From: Nostocoides sp. F2B08
GTDB taxonomy: Bacteria > Actinomycetota > Actinomycetes > Actinomycetales > Dermatophilaceae
Length of the DNA stretch: 64,000 bases
Assembly (NCBI RefSeq): GCF_009184895.1
Contig: NZ_WESE01000011.1
Coordinates: 1-64,000 of the forward strand
Reading direction: 5' to 3'
Part shown: piece by piece, positions 8,897 through 18,872 of the stretch
How the letters are laid out: the number at the start of each line of letters is the position of its first letter
Position numbering within the stretch: the first letter of the stretch is position 1
Program-made: the position numbers and the translations under genes
The notes under the pieces: generated by a model
Seen by the model: the letters and a program-made list of their open reading frames with translations, nothing else
What the model was told of the DNA's origin: nothing
Databases searched by the model: none

Positions 8897-8903
8897 CACG
8901 TGC

Positions 8904-9395
8904 ATGCACCTCAACCCCGTGCCGCCGTTCTCGTTCGGACCGACTGCCCTGCCCGTTGGTGCGAACGCGGAGGGCTACGTCGCGGCAACCGAACCTGATG
9001 CGACCAGGGCCGGGGCGCCGCCCGACGATCTGCGCTGGTGGCTGCAGCTCGCACCAACCCTCGAGTGGACGTGGGCCCGCACCTATGCGAGCACGGCGCC
9101 GCACTGGTACGTCGTCCTCGGCCGGACGCCCGGACTGACCGTCGACGACTACGTCAGAGTCGGACGCACGATCCGGACGTTCGGTGAGCCTGGCGTCTTC
9201 CACTCGTCGACCAACCTCTACCTCTACACCGGAGACCGGGGCCTGAAGTTCTGGTGCATGTGGAGTCACGAGCCTCAGGACGGGGAGGCAACCCTGGTCA
9301 ACCTCGCCACGACCGAGCGGAGCTATGGCGACCGACGAGCCATCGATCTGAGCCGGGTGCGTCGCCTGCGTCTCAGCATGCCTCTCCCTGATTGA
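8904..9395 (+). CDS. Hypothetical protein next to a NERD-helicase
   Basis: A 163-residue soluble protein I do not recognise. It is rich in tryptophan and tyrosine (RWWLQLAPTLEWTWARTYA near residue 43; LYLYTGDRGLKFWCMW near 103), has no signal peptide or membrane segment, and looks like a compact alpha/beta domain. The conserved-looking aromatic and charged positions suggest a small-molecule or protein-binding fold rather than a disordered product. It starts leaderless at an ATG and is followed after 43 bp by the NERD-helicase gene on the same strand, so a functional link is plausible but unproven. Confidence 0.6.
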   Translation: MHLNPVPPFSFGPTALPVGANAEGYVAATEPDATRAGAPPDDLRWWLQLAPTLEWTWARTYASTAPHWYVVLGRTPGLTVDDYVRVGRTIRTFGEPGVFHSSTNLYLYTGDRGLKFWCMWSHEPQDGEATLVNLATTERSYGDRRAIDLSRVRRLRLSMPLPD

Positions 9396-9438
9396 CTGGG
9401 CTGCAACCAGAGGTGAAGGTCCGAAGCGGAGGTCGAAC

Positions 9439-11112
9439 GTGGGTGCGGAGGGTCCGAGAGCCAGTCCTGAGGATCCGCAGTTCCGGACCGACTCCGAGCG
9501 CGAGGTGTGGAATCGGCTGCGCCGACAGGCCCATGAGGACTGGATCCTGCTCGCCAACGTCCGCCTCACGGACGAGAAGAAGGACCACGAGCTCGACCTC
9601 GTCGTCCTCATGCCCGACGTGGGCATCGTCGTCGTCGAGGTCAAGGGCGGTGTGGTGTCGTACGAGGATGGCACGTGGCTCACCGGCGCGGGCGGGCGAC
9701 GTCGCGCGATCCATCCCGTGGACCAGGCGAGGGATGGGAAGTACGCACTTCGCGCATACATCGAGAGGGACCCGCGCTGGAAGAACTCGTGCCGCTCCAG
9801 GGTCCGGTTCGGTCACGCCGTCGCGCTGCCCTATACCGAGGTGGCGGAGGACTTCGCGACGCCGGACTGTCCGCGGTGGATGGTCCACGGACGCAGCGAT
9901 CAGAAGGATCTCGCAGTCCGCCTCTACGACATCGCCGCTCTGCAGGAGAGCGGTCATCGCGTGCCGAGCGAGGACGACTGCGACCTCATCGTCGAGATCC
10001 TTCGCGGGCGATCTCTGCCGCAGCGGAACCTTCTCGCGGAGGCAGACGAGCGGGAGAGTCGCGCGGACCGGCTCACGGTCGAGCAGGCGTCGATCCTCGC
10101 CGTCACCAGGCTGCTGAAGCGCGTTGAGGTGCGCGGGGGAGCAGGAAGCGGCAAGACCGTCCTGGCGATGACCCAGGCCCGCCAACTGACCCGCGGCATG
10201 CACGGGCTGAAGTCACAGCGGGTGGCTCTGGTCTGTTACTCGATCGGTCTCGCGCAGTGGTTCTCACGATCGCTGGCCACGGTGCCGCGACGGGAGCGAC
10301 CTGCGTTCGTCGGCACGTTCGAGGAGCTTGCCGGCTACCTCGGCGTGAGCGAGTTCGGTGGCCGCGACGACGTGCGGTTCTGGGAGGAGCGGCTTCCCGC
10401 GCACATGGCCGAGCTGGCGAAGGGCCTGCCCCCGGAGAAGCGGTTCGATGCTTTGGTCATCGACGAGGCGCAGGACTTCGCGGACGACTGGTGGACGCCG
10501 ATGGTGCGGTGTCTGCGCGACGAGGAGCAGGGCGGTCTGTTCGCGTACAGCGACGAGAACCAGCGCGTCTTCGCCCGCTTCGGCCGTCCGCCCTTCCCTC
10601 TTGTTCCGCTCGTGCTCGACCACAACCTGCGCAACACGAGGCAGATCGCCGAGGTCTTCGTCCCGCTGGCTCCGATGCGGATGTATGCGCGGGGCGGCGA
10701 TGGCCCGGAGGTCACCTTCGTCACGTGCGAGGTGGGGGAAGCGATCGACACCGCCGATGACCGGATCGACCCGCTGCTGGACGAGGGTTGGCGCCCCGAG
10801 GACATCATGTTGCTGACGACCGGCGCGAGGCATCCCGAGCAGGTGGCCCTCCAGGAGACGCTGGGGCAGGACGGGTACTGGGCGACGTTCTGGGACAAGG
10901 ATCTCGTCTTCTACGGGCACGTGCTCGGATGCAAGGGCCTCGAACGCCGTGTCGTCGTGCTGTGCGTGAACGACTCCGCGGTGCGCGAACGCTCGCGGGA
11001 GCGGCTCTACGTCGGCCTGTCCCGAGCGACCGACCGACTCGTCGTTGTCGGCCCACCCGACCTCGTGCGCGAGATGGGTGGACCCGAGGTCGCGGCACGC
11101 CTCGGCCTGTGA
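9439..11112 (+). CDS. NERD nuclease-related and superfamily 1 helicase fusion
   Basis: A 557-residue protein. Residues 15-110 form a NERD (nuclease-related) domain with the restriction-like core ELDLVVLMPD near 51 and VVVEVKGG near 64, including the E-x-K pair. The rest is a UvrD/Rep-like helicase: Walker A GGAGSGKT near 233, DEAQD near 343, the LDHNLRNTRQIAE motif near 393, GCKGLERRVVVL near 495 and LYVGLSRATDRLVVVG near 520. The GTG start at 9439 follows the hypothetical gene by 43 bp. NERD-helicase fusions occur in defence islands and on plasmids; nuclease activity has been suggested for the domain but depends on the protein. Confidence 0.85.
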   Translation: MGAEGPRASPEDPQFRTDSEREVWNRLRRQAHEDWILLANVRLTDEKKDHELDLVVLMPDVGIVVVEVKGGVVSYEDGTWLTGAGGRRRAIHPVDQARDGKYALRAYIERDPRWKNSCRSRVRFGHAVALPYTEVAEDFATPDCPRWMVHGRSDQKDLAVRLYDIAALQESGHRVPSEDDCDLIVEILRGRSLPQRNLLAEADERESRADRLTVEQASILAVTRLLKRVEVRGGAGSGKTVLAMTQARQLTRGMHGLKSQRVALVCYSIGLAQWFSRSLATVPRRERPAFVGTFEELAGYLGVSEFGGRDDVRFWEERLPAHMAELAKGLPPEKRFDALVIDEAQDFADDWWTPMVRCLRDEEQGGLFAYSDENQRVFARFGRPPFPLVPLVLDHNLRNTRQIAEVFVPLAPMRMYARGGDGPEVTFVTCEVGEAIDTADDRIDPLLDEGWRPEDIMLLTTGARHPEQVALQETLGQDGYWATFWDKDLVFYGHVLGCKGLERRVVVLCVNDSAVRERSRERLYVGLSRATDRLVVVGPPDLVREMGGPEVAARLGL

Positions 11113-11196
11113 CCGGCATCGCCGGGGTGGACGGGGGTTAGTTTGGAGAACCAACCCGCTGTGGTCTGTTCGGCGGGAACGCACAGGGGAGGGGTC

Positions 11197-12378
11197 ATGG
11201 ATCGATCGCACGACGTCGTCATCGTCGGCGGGGGCAACGCCGGAATCTCCCTCGCGGCCCGGCTGCGCCGACTGGGGTTGGACGACGTGGCGATCGTGGC
11301 CCCTGGTCCGGTCCACCGCTATCGTCCGCTGCTCAACTACGTCGCCGGGGGACAGGCCGATCTCGACCGACTCACCAAACCGCAGCGCGAGGTCATCCCG
11401 GACGGCTGCGTCTGGATCCAGGATCGGGCTGCTGCTGTCGATGAGAGCCGCAACCAGGTCGAGCTCGAGGGCGGTGAGCGAGTCGGCTACGCCGACCTGG
11501 TCCTCGCGCCTGGGCTCGAGCACGACCTGCATGCGATCCTCGGCCTCGAAGCCTCCATGCATGACGGATGGTCCACCACGGCGCACCTCAGTGCAACCGC
11601 AGAATCGACCTGGACCGCGATCCAGCGGACCCGCCGGGGGAAGGTCGTGTTCACCATCCCGCCGGAGCCGGCGCCCTGCGGGGGCACGGCCCTGAAGCCC
11701 CTCTTCATGGCCTGCGACCACTGGAGGCGTGAGGGCGTGCTGCCGGACATCGATGTCCACCTCGTCTCGCCGTACTCAGAGATTCTCGACGTGCCGTCCG
11801 TTGAGAACCACCTCCGCCGCGGCGTGGAGCGCTTTGACGTCACCGTCCGCCATCGAGCCACGGTGGCCACCATGGACCCGGCGACGCGGACGATCACGCT
11901 CGACAGCAACGGGGTCGACGAAATCATCTCCGATGTGGAGCAGGCCTTTGTCGTGCCCCACTATCGAGCGCCGAGATGGCTCGCACCCCTCGCGGGCGAT
12001 CAGAGCGCAGGCCTCGTCGACGTCGACCCGCGGACCCTGCGCCATCGGCGACTCGATCGCGTCTGGTCCCTCGGGGACGCCGCGGCGGTCGACACCCGCC
12101 CGTCGGGCGGTGCACTGCGCAGGCAGGTCGACGTCCTCGCTGACAACATCCGCCGGAGCCGGTCGGGTGAGACGTTGAGGGAGTACGACGGCTACACGAT
12201 CATCCCGATCACGCTCGACCGTCGCCGACTCCTCCTCGCGGAGTTCGACCGTGACGGCAACCCGCAGCCGACGGTCTCGTTCGTCGACCTCACGGCACCG
12301 CGTCGAGTTCTCTGGGCGTTCGATCGCTACCTCGAGCCGATCGTCTACTACCGCGGTCTGCTCAAGGGACGCGTCTGA
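11197..12378 (+). CDS. FAD/NAD(P)-dependent oxidoreductase, sulfide:quinone reductase-like
   Basis: A 393-residue flavoprotein of the two-dinucleotide-binding-domain class. The FAD-binding VIVGGGNAGISLAARL motif lies at residues 8-25, the HRYRPLLNYVAGG segment near 40 and an LGDAAAVD motif (second FAD contact) near 290. The layout matches type II sulfide:quinone oxidoreductases, including a single cysteine in PPEPAPCGGTALKPL near 150 where those enzymes carry the persulfide cysteine. It could instead be another quinone reductase of the family. A TTG upstream opens a longer frame, but only the ATG at 11197 has a good GGGGAGGGG site. It sits alone among the nuclease genes. Confidence 0.75.
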   Translation: MDRSHDVVIVGGGNAGISLAARLRRLGLDDVAIVAPGPVHRYRPLLNYVAGGQADLDRLTKPQREVIPDGCVWIQDRAAAVDESRNQVELEGGERVGYADLVLAPGLEHDLHAILGLEASMHDGWSTTAHLSATAESTWTAIQRTRRGKVVFTIPPEPAPCGGTALKPLFMACDHWRREGVLPDIDVHLVSPYSEILDVPSVENHLRRGVERFDVTVRHRATVATMDPATRTITLDSNGVDEIISDVEQAFVVPHYRAPRWLAPLAGDQSAGLVDVDPRTLRHRRLDRVWSLGDAAAVDTRPSGGALRRQVDVLADNIRRSRSGETLREYDGYTIIPITLDRRRLLLAEFDRDGNPQPTVSFVDLTAPRRVLWAFDRYLEPIVYYRGLLKGRV

Positions 12379-12451
12379 CCTGGCCTCCTGGGTCGGCCGT
12401 TCGGCCATGAGGCTCGCAGCGCCGACTGTGGGAGCGGACTGATCAGCGAAG

Positions 12452-13786
12452 ATGCGGCATGTGACGGGGGAGAGTGCACGACGGAAGGCCGAGTCTCTCG
12501 CCGCTGCAGGTGACCCCGATGCGGCGAAGTGGTTGGCCGGGGCTCGCGGCGAGCAGCGGGTCGCAGAGGCGCTGGCCACCTTGCCCGCGGCGTGGACGGT
12601 GACCCATGACCGCCTCCTGCTACCCGGTATGGCCGAGTCGAACATCGACCATCTGATCATCGGACCCCCGGGCGTGGTCATGGTGGATGCCAAGAACTTC
12701 TCGGGGGATATCACGGTCTGGAACGACTCACTGTTCCAACACCTCGGGGGAGGCGAGCACCGCACCTCGCGGAACCTCGTTCGAGAGCTGCGGAAGGTGC
12801 ACTGGATGGCGGTTCAGGTCAGCACGCGCCTGCGGGTGCCGGTCACCCCGGTGCTGTGCTTGGCGGGTGATCGCCCCAATCGCTTCGGAGAGCCGCAGCT
12901 GGTATGCGGAGTCTGGGTCCTCGCACACTCCTCCTTGGTCGGGTGGCTGAGGAGTCTGCCGGCTCGCATCTCTGACGATGGGATCAGGCGGCTCGTCCCT
13001 CGGGTCCTCAGCGAGTTCCCCTCCACCATGACCGATCCCGAACTGCTCGCAGCCATCGGTCGGGACCTCGCCCGAACCTCGGCGGCCGACGGTGAGCAGC
13101 GGGCTCTGATCAGTCCGAGCGGTCAATGTCAGTCTGCGCGGAGGAGGAAGGATGGACACCCCCGACGACGCGGCGGCCACCGCTCACTGAAGAGACTGCT
13201 CCGCTTCGCGCTGGTCGGCGGTCTTCTCATCTGGGGCTCTCAGTACATCTCTGTCGTCAGTGGTCACGTCGCGACACTCGTGACCTCGGTGCTCGTCGGC
13301 GGTCTTTCGCCAGGGGGACATGCATCGGATTCCTCAGCCTCCCTTGCTCGATCGGTCGAGGGTCGGCCGCCCGTCCTCGGCGGGTTGGACTGCCAAGCTC
13401 TCTCTCCGGAGCGTCTGTCGTCGTACGTCAAGGTGGACGTCGCGCCGTTGCACGGGGAGGACGGCACGTGCAGGTGGCTGGCGGATCCGCAGGACCCGGC
13501 GACCGTCGTGATGACAGCAGAACAGCTCGAACCCCACTCGGTGGCCCACCTTCCCGGTGATCTGGTGAGCCTGACGGCATCTGCCAGTCTCGCTCCGCCG
13601 GGACCCACCTCCATCCTGTTGGGCCGGCCGGGTCAATGGATTCCCGTGGCCGACAACCGAACCGAGACTCAATGGCCGATCCGGCTCGAGATATACCGGG
13701 GACAGCTCGGAATCGACGACCACCGAGGTCAGCAGATTCTTCGAGCAGCCGCTGCCGACCTCAACGGTGCTGCACAAGGGCAATGA
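12452..13786 (+). CDS. NERD-domain membrane protein
   Basis: A 444-residue protein. A NERD nuclease-related domain spans about residues 28-150, with GARGEQRVAEAL near 30 and NIDHLIIGPPGVVMVDAKNF near 64, where D-x-K replaces the usual E-x-K. A basic stretch (QSARRRKDGHPRRR near 226) precedes one hydrophobic, probably membrane-spanning segment near 250-285. The C-terminal 150 residues have two cysteines and may lie outside the cell. This places a nuclease-like domain at the inner face of the membrane, a build seen in NERD proteins of unknown role. It is the second NERD protein in 4.3 kb. Confidence 0.75.
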   Translation: MRHVTGESARRKAESLAAAGDPDAAKWLAGARGEQRVAEALATLPAAWTVTHDRLLLPGMAESNIDHLIIGPPGVVMVDAKNFSGDITVWNDSLFQHLGGGEHRTSRNLVRELRKVHWMAVQVSTRLRVPVTPVLCLAGDRPNRFGEPQLVCGVWVLAHSSLVGWLRSLPARISDDGIRRLVPRVLSEFPSTMTDPELLAAIGRDLARTSAADGEQRALISPSGQCQSARRRKDGHPRRRGGHRSLKRLLRFALVGGLLIWGSQYISVVSGHVATLVTSVLVGGLSPGGHASDSSASLARSVEGRPPVLGGLDCQALSPERLSSYVKVDVAPLHGEDGTCRWLADPQDPATVVMTAEQLEPHSVAHLPGDLVSLTASASLAPPGPTSILLGRPGQWIPVADNRTETQWPIRLEIYRGQLGIDDHRGQQILRAAAADLNGAAQGQ

Positions 13787-13856
13787 GCTCCCCGTGTCAG
13801 CGGCCCGCCGTGCGAGGGTACGCACCGCATACCGCACGAAGCGATAGAGAACGTGA

Positions 13857-13889
13857 ACCGGCCGCGACGCACGAGGCGCCGCGGCCGGT
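13857..13889. terminator. Bidirectional terminator
   Basis: Perfect 10-bp inverted repeat, 13857-13866 with 13880-13889, between the convergent NERD and carboxypeptidase genes. Confidence 0.7.
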
Positions 13890-13904
13890 CCGACCGATCA
13901 TCCG

Positions 13905-16334
13905 TCAGCGGACGGTGGTCTTGTTGAAGTTCCTTCCGTTGCCGTCGGGGCGATAGTTCTTCTCGACGTTGCCGGCGGCGTCGACGGAGAAGAAGTGGAT
14001 CGTCGTGCCCACCGCGACGGTGATCGTCTCGGCGCCCTCACGGATACCTGCGGAGGCGTAGAGCGTCGACTCGTACGTCGGGGTCGACTTGTCGAGGGTG
14101 TAGAACACCGACGCCGGTTCGGTCGTGTCGAACATGACGTCGACGTGGCCGGGCTCAGCGCTCGGCATGGTGCGGACCGAGCTTTCCGGACGCTGCTTGT
14201 CCTTGTCGAAGTCGTACGCGACACGCATGAGCTCGACGAGGCCGTTGGCGAACTCCTGGGACTCCGCGTGTGCCGACGCGCCGTTGGGGTTCTCATTCTC
14301 GAACGGCGGCTGGAACTGCGTGCCGACCTCGAAGTTCCAGGCGTAGATGCCGTACTTGTACCAGAGCATGTCACCGGAGTTGCCGGCCGCCGAGTAGAGG
14401 ACGTCGGAGATCGGGCCGGTGCGAGCCGGCGTGACCGAGAGTCCGCGGTGCCGCTTGATCTCGGTGAGGATCCGCGACGACGAGCCCCAGAAGAACGACT
14501 CGTCCTCGAGCGTGGGACGCGGAGCGGAGATCCGACCAGGCGTGATGTACGCACCCGGCGACCACATGAAGTAGTTGCCCGAGCTGTGCAGGTTCATCGC
14601 GAACTTGATGTTCGGGTTCTCCCCGGCGATCCAGTCGAGGTTTCTGTTCTCCGGCTCGCTGAGCTCGGATGGTCCGGCGAACGTGCCGCTCGTGCAACTC
14701 GTGCTCGCTCCGTTGTAGCCGTCGAACAGGCTGTAGGTGTCGTAGTTGCGGTTGTTGTCGACGCCCCAGTTGTTCCGGGCCAGGAAGTCGCCGACCGTTG
14801 TCCCGGCGCAGTAGTTGGTCATGTTCTTGCGCTGGGAGTTGAAGTCGTAGAACGAGTAGTGCCCGCCGTCGGGGTTGATCGACGGGGCGATCCAGATGTC
14901 CAGGTTGTTGACCAGCTGCTTGGTCCGCCCGTCGTGCTGGTAGTTGCGCAGCAGTCGCTCGGCGGTCTCGATCGTCACCAGCGGCGGCACCCACTCACGC
15001 GCATGCTCCTGGGCATAGGCGAGGACGCCGGGCTTGGAGCCGTCGCGGACCTTGCCGATTCGCAGCGCGTAGACCGGGTGCGGGTCGCGAGACACGGACG
15101 CGGGGGCGCTCAGTCCGTCGGAGAGGGTTGCGGTAGTCGCCGTGACGGTGCCGCTGCCTGTGCTGCCGCGGTAGGTGCTTGCGGTGACGAGTGCGCTGGC
15201 GACACTGTCGGCATTGATGGCCGAAACGACCTGCGCCGCAGTGCTCGTGAGTGTGCCGGACGCGTTCGTCGCGAGTGACACCGTGACCGTGGACCCGCTC
15301 ACCGAGACGCCCAAGGCTGAGTCTGCAGTGCCGGGATCGACGAACGACACCGAGATGTCGTTGCCGCCCTCGTGGCCCCAGGCCTTGGAGTCGATCGCGA
15401 CGCGAGTGGCGTTGGACGAGCCGAGCACGGCCTGCGCCGCCCGACGGTAGCCGTTCGTCTCGTACGGCAGCTCGACGATCTCGGAGATCTGGGGGAACTC
15501 CGCTGCAAGAGCGTGGATCCGGTCGTACAGCTCGGTCGGGGTGAGGTAGGAGGTGATGAAGTCCTTCTGGTAGTTCGGGCCGAAGACGTCGTCACCCTCC
15601 AGAGGCAGCCAGTCGGTGACCTTCGCGGTCGCGACATCCCCGGTCGGGCTGGTGATGTGGATCGTGTCCGGTCGGGTTTCGACCGCGGCAGCGCCCCGGT
15701 GGTAGAGGTAGACGCCCGCATCGACGAAGCGGCTGATGTTCTGCGATCCGCCGGAACCCATTTCGGTGCCGGGTCCGCTGTCGCGTTGGACCGTCAACTG
15801 CGAGCTGCTGGTCTGCCCATTCGCCCACTTGGCCTCGACGTTGAGGAAGCCCTGGCCGAAAGAGGTGTAGTAATCGGCGCGGATGATCTTGACGTCCGAG
15901 ACCTCGGCTGCGGCCGCCTCGGCGGCGAACGCAGTGTTCTCGGCGCGGGCGGCCGAGAGGGTCGCCTCGCGCTCGGCGAGGATCTCAGCCGTGTCCTCCT
16001 GCTCGTGGACCGTATCGGCGAAGACGAAACCGCGGGCCTTGAGGGCCGCCTGCTCCGAGGCCGTGGCCACGACATGAGCCGTGATCGAGCCGTCGGCGTT
16101 CGGGTGAACGTGGTGGTCGAGGTCGGCTCCCGTGTCGACGAGCCGGTCGAGCTCGCCGACGTCCGGCAGGACGACCTCGAGGACCGAGACCTCTTCATTC
16201 GCTTCGCGGAGCAGCTCCGGAAGCGGTTCGGTGCCGACCGCAGTCGGTGCCGTGAGAGTGGCGGCGACGAGTGTCGCCCCACATGCCAGCGCGGTCGCCC
16301 GGCCGATCAGCCGGTTGCGAGAGTTTCTGGACAT
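13905..16334 (-). CDS. Secreted M14 zinc carboxypeptidase with an inserted domain
   Basis: An 809-residue exported metallopeptidase expected to cleave C-terminal residues from peptides or cell-wall material outside the cell. A signal peptide covers about residues 1-35. The M14 domain spans roughly 260-690, with the zinc motif QEHAREW (H444, E447), the third ligand in MNLHSSG (H583) and NNRNYD near 527. An extra segment of about 100 residues (305-410, starting NATRVAIDSKAWGHEGGNDI) interrupts the N-terminal part of the catalytic domain and resembles a beta-rich module seen in phage virion and tail proteins. The C-terminal 90 residues look like a chitobiase/Ig-like domain (EPASVFYTLDKSTPTYES). 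AAGGAG lies 12 nt before the ATG. It is monocistronic. Confidence 0.85.
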   Translation of the reverse strand: MSRNSRNRLIGRATALACGATLVAATLTAPTAVGTEPLPELLREANEEVSVLEVVLPDVGELDRLVDTGADLDHHVHPNADGSITAHVVATASEQAALKARGFVFADTVHEQEDTAEILAEREATLSAARAENTAFAAEAAAAEVSDVKIIRADYYTSFGQGFLNVEAKWANGQTSSSQLTVQRDSGPGTEMGSGGSQNISRFVDAGVYLYHRGAAAVETRPDTIHITSPTGDVATAKVTDWLPLEGDDVFGPNYQKDFITSYLTPTELYDRIHALAAEFPQISEIVELPYETNGYRRAAQAVLGSSNATRVAIDSKAWGHEGGNDISVSFVDPGTADSALGVSVSGSTVTVSLATNASGTLTSTAAQVVSAINADSVASALVTASTYRGSTGSGTVTATTATLSDGLSAPASVSRDPHPVYALRIGKVRDGSKPGVLAYAQEHAREWVPPLVTIETAERLLRNYQHDGRTKQLVNNLDIWIAPSINPDGGHYSFYDFNSQRKNMTNYCAGTTVGDFLARNNWGVDNNRNYDTYSLFDGYNGASTSCTSGTFAGPSELSEPENRNLDWIAGENPNIKFAMNLHSSGNYFMWSPGAYITPGRISAPRPTLEDESFFWGSSSRILTEIKRHRGLSVTPARTGPISDVLYSAAGNSGDMLWYKYGIYAWNFEVGTQFQPPFENENPNGASAHAESQEFANGLVELMRVAYDFDKDKQRPESSVRTMPSAEPGHVDVMFDTTEPASVFYTLDKSTPTYESTLYASAGIREGAETITVAVGTTIHFFSVDAAGNVEKNYRPDGNGRNFNKTTVR

Positions 16335-16576
16335 ACGTCGTTGTATCTCCTTGCCAGGGAGCGCATGCTCCCCCTTGTGAGGGGTGGTGCCGTCGATGAG
16401 GGTCGACAGGTGACGTCTCCGTTGTCGTCACCCGGCGTCAGCGTGGCACAACCGGCCCGACTCGGTGGGGGATAGGTTGACGCGAGTTTCCGCGTGCTCG
16501 CACGAGCAGGGAACGAATCACGGCTCAGCTGTGGACGCCAGAGACCGATGTCGTGATCGGCGCGCCAGCGACCGCC
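16335..16576. other. Intergenic region upstream of the carboxypeptidase
   Basis: 242 bp without a supported gene. It should hold the leftward promoter of the carboxypeptidase and the end of transcription of the next leftward gene. I found neither a convincing -10/-35 pair nor a strong hairpin. Confidence 0.4.
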
Positions 16577-17101
16577 TCAGCGGCTGTCGCGCTTGGCCTG
16601 CCGTCGGGCACCGGCAGCGGTCGTCTGCGCACGTCGGCGTTCGGTGCGCGCGTTGCGCTGCGCGGCGTCGCCGCGGGGACGGTCCACCTGGTCGCCGGCA
16701 GGGGAGCCGTCGGCTGACGAGTCTTCGACCCCACCGCCACTGGAGACACCCCATCTCACCGACCGCGCAGCGGCCAGCCGCTCGGCCTTCAGCTCGCGCG
16801 CGGACTCGTTCGCCAGCACGCCGAGGCGACGGCTCACCCTGGCCAGCGCCTCCTCGAACGCCTCCGCGCGCAGCGCCGCTCGCTGGTTGGCCGGACGGGC
16901 CTTGCCGCGCCCACCTTTGGCCGGAACCCGCGCGGAGGCTCCCCTGCGGTACTGGCCGGCGTACTTGTTACGGGCCCGCCGGATCCGCTGGTGCAGCTCG
17001 AGGGCCGCGTCCTCGTCGAGCTCGGCCAACGCGTCCTTCTCGGTCTGCGCGACGAGGAACCGCTCGTCGGGGGTCAGGGCGGCGAGCAGGGTGGCGTTCA
17101 C
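16577..17101 (-). CDS. Hypothetical basic, helical protein
   Basis: A 174-residue soluble protein I do not recognise. It begins VNATLLAALTPDERFLVAQT, continues with a helical ALAELDEDAALELHQRIRRARNK-like segment split here only for description, and becomes very rich in Arg, Ala and Lys towards the end, suggesting nucleic-acid binding. A longer frame opens at 17164, but the GTG at 17101 has GGAGG 5 nt upstream and matches where the ordered sequence begins. The long basic tail is probably disordered. It lies downstream of the tyrosine phenol-lyase gene on the same strand, 85 bp apart. Confidence 0.6.
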   Translation of the reverse strand: MNATLLAALTPDERFLVAQTEKDALAELDEDAALELHQRIRRARNKYAGQYRRGASARVPAKGGRGKARPANQRAALRAEAFEEALARVSRRLGVLANESARELKAERLAAARSVRWGVSSGGGVEDSSADGSPAGDQVDRPRGDAAQRNARTERRRAQTTAAGARRQAKRDSR

Positions 17102-17186
17102 GTGGACCTCCGAGGAGAGGGGCGGGAGTCTGCCTAGGATGGCAGTCGCGCAAACGCTGCACAATGATTCGGACCGCGCGAATCGG

Positions 17187-18872
<1,686 letters not shown>

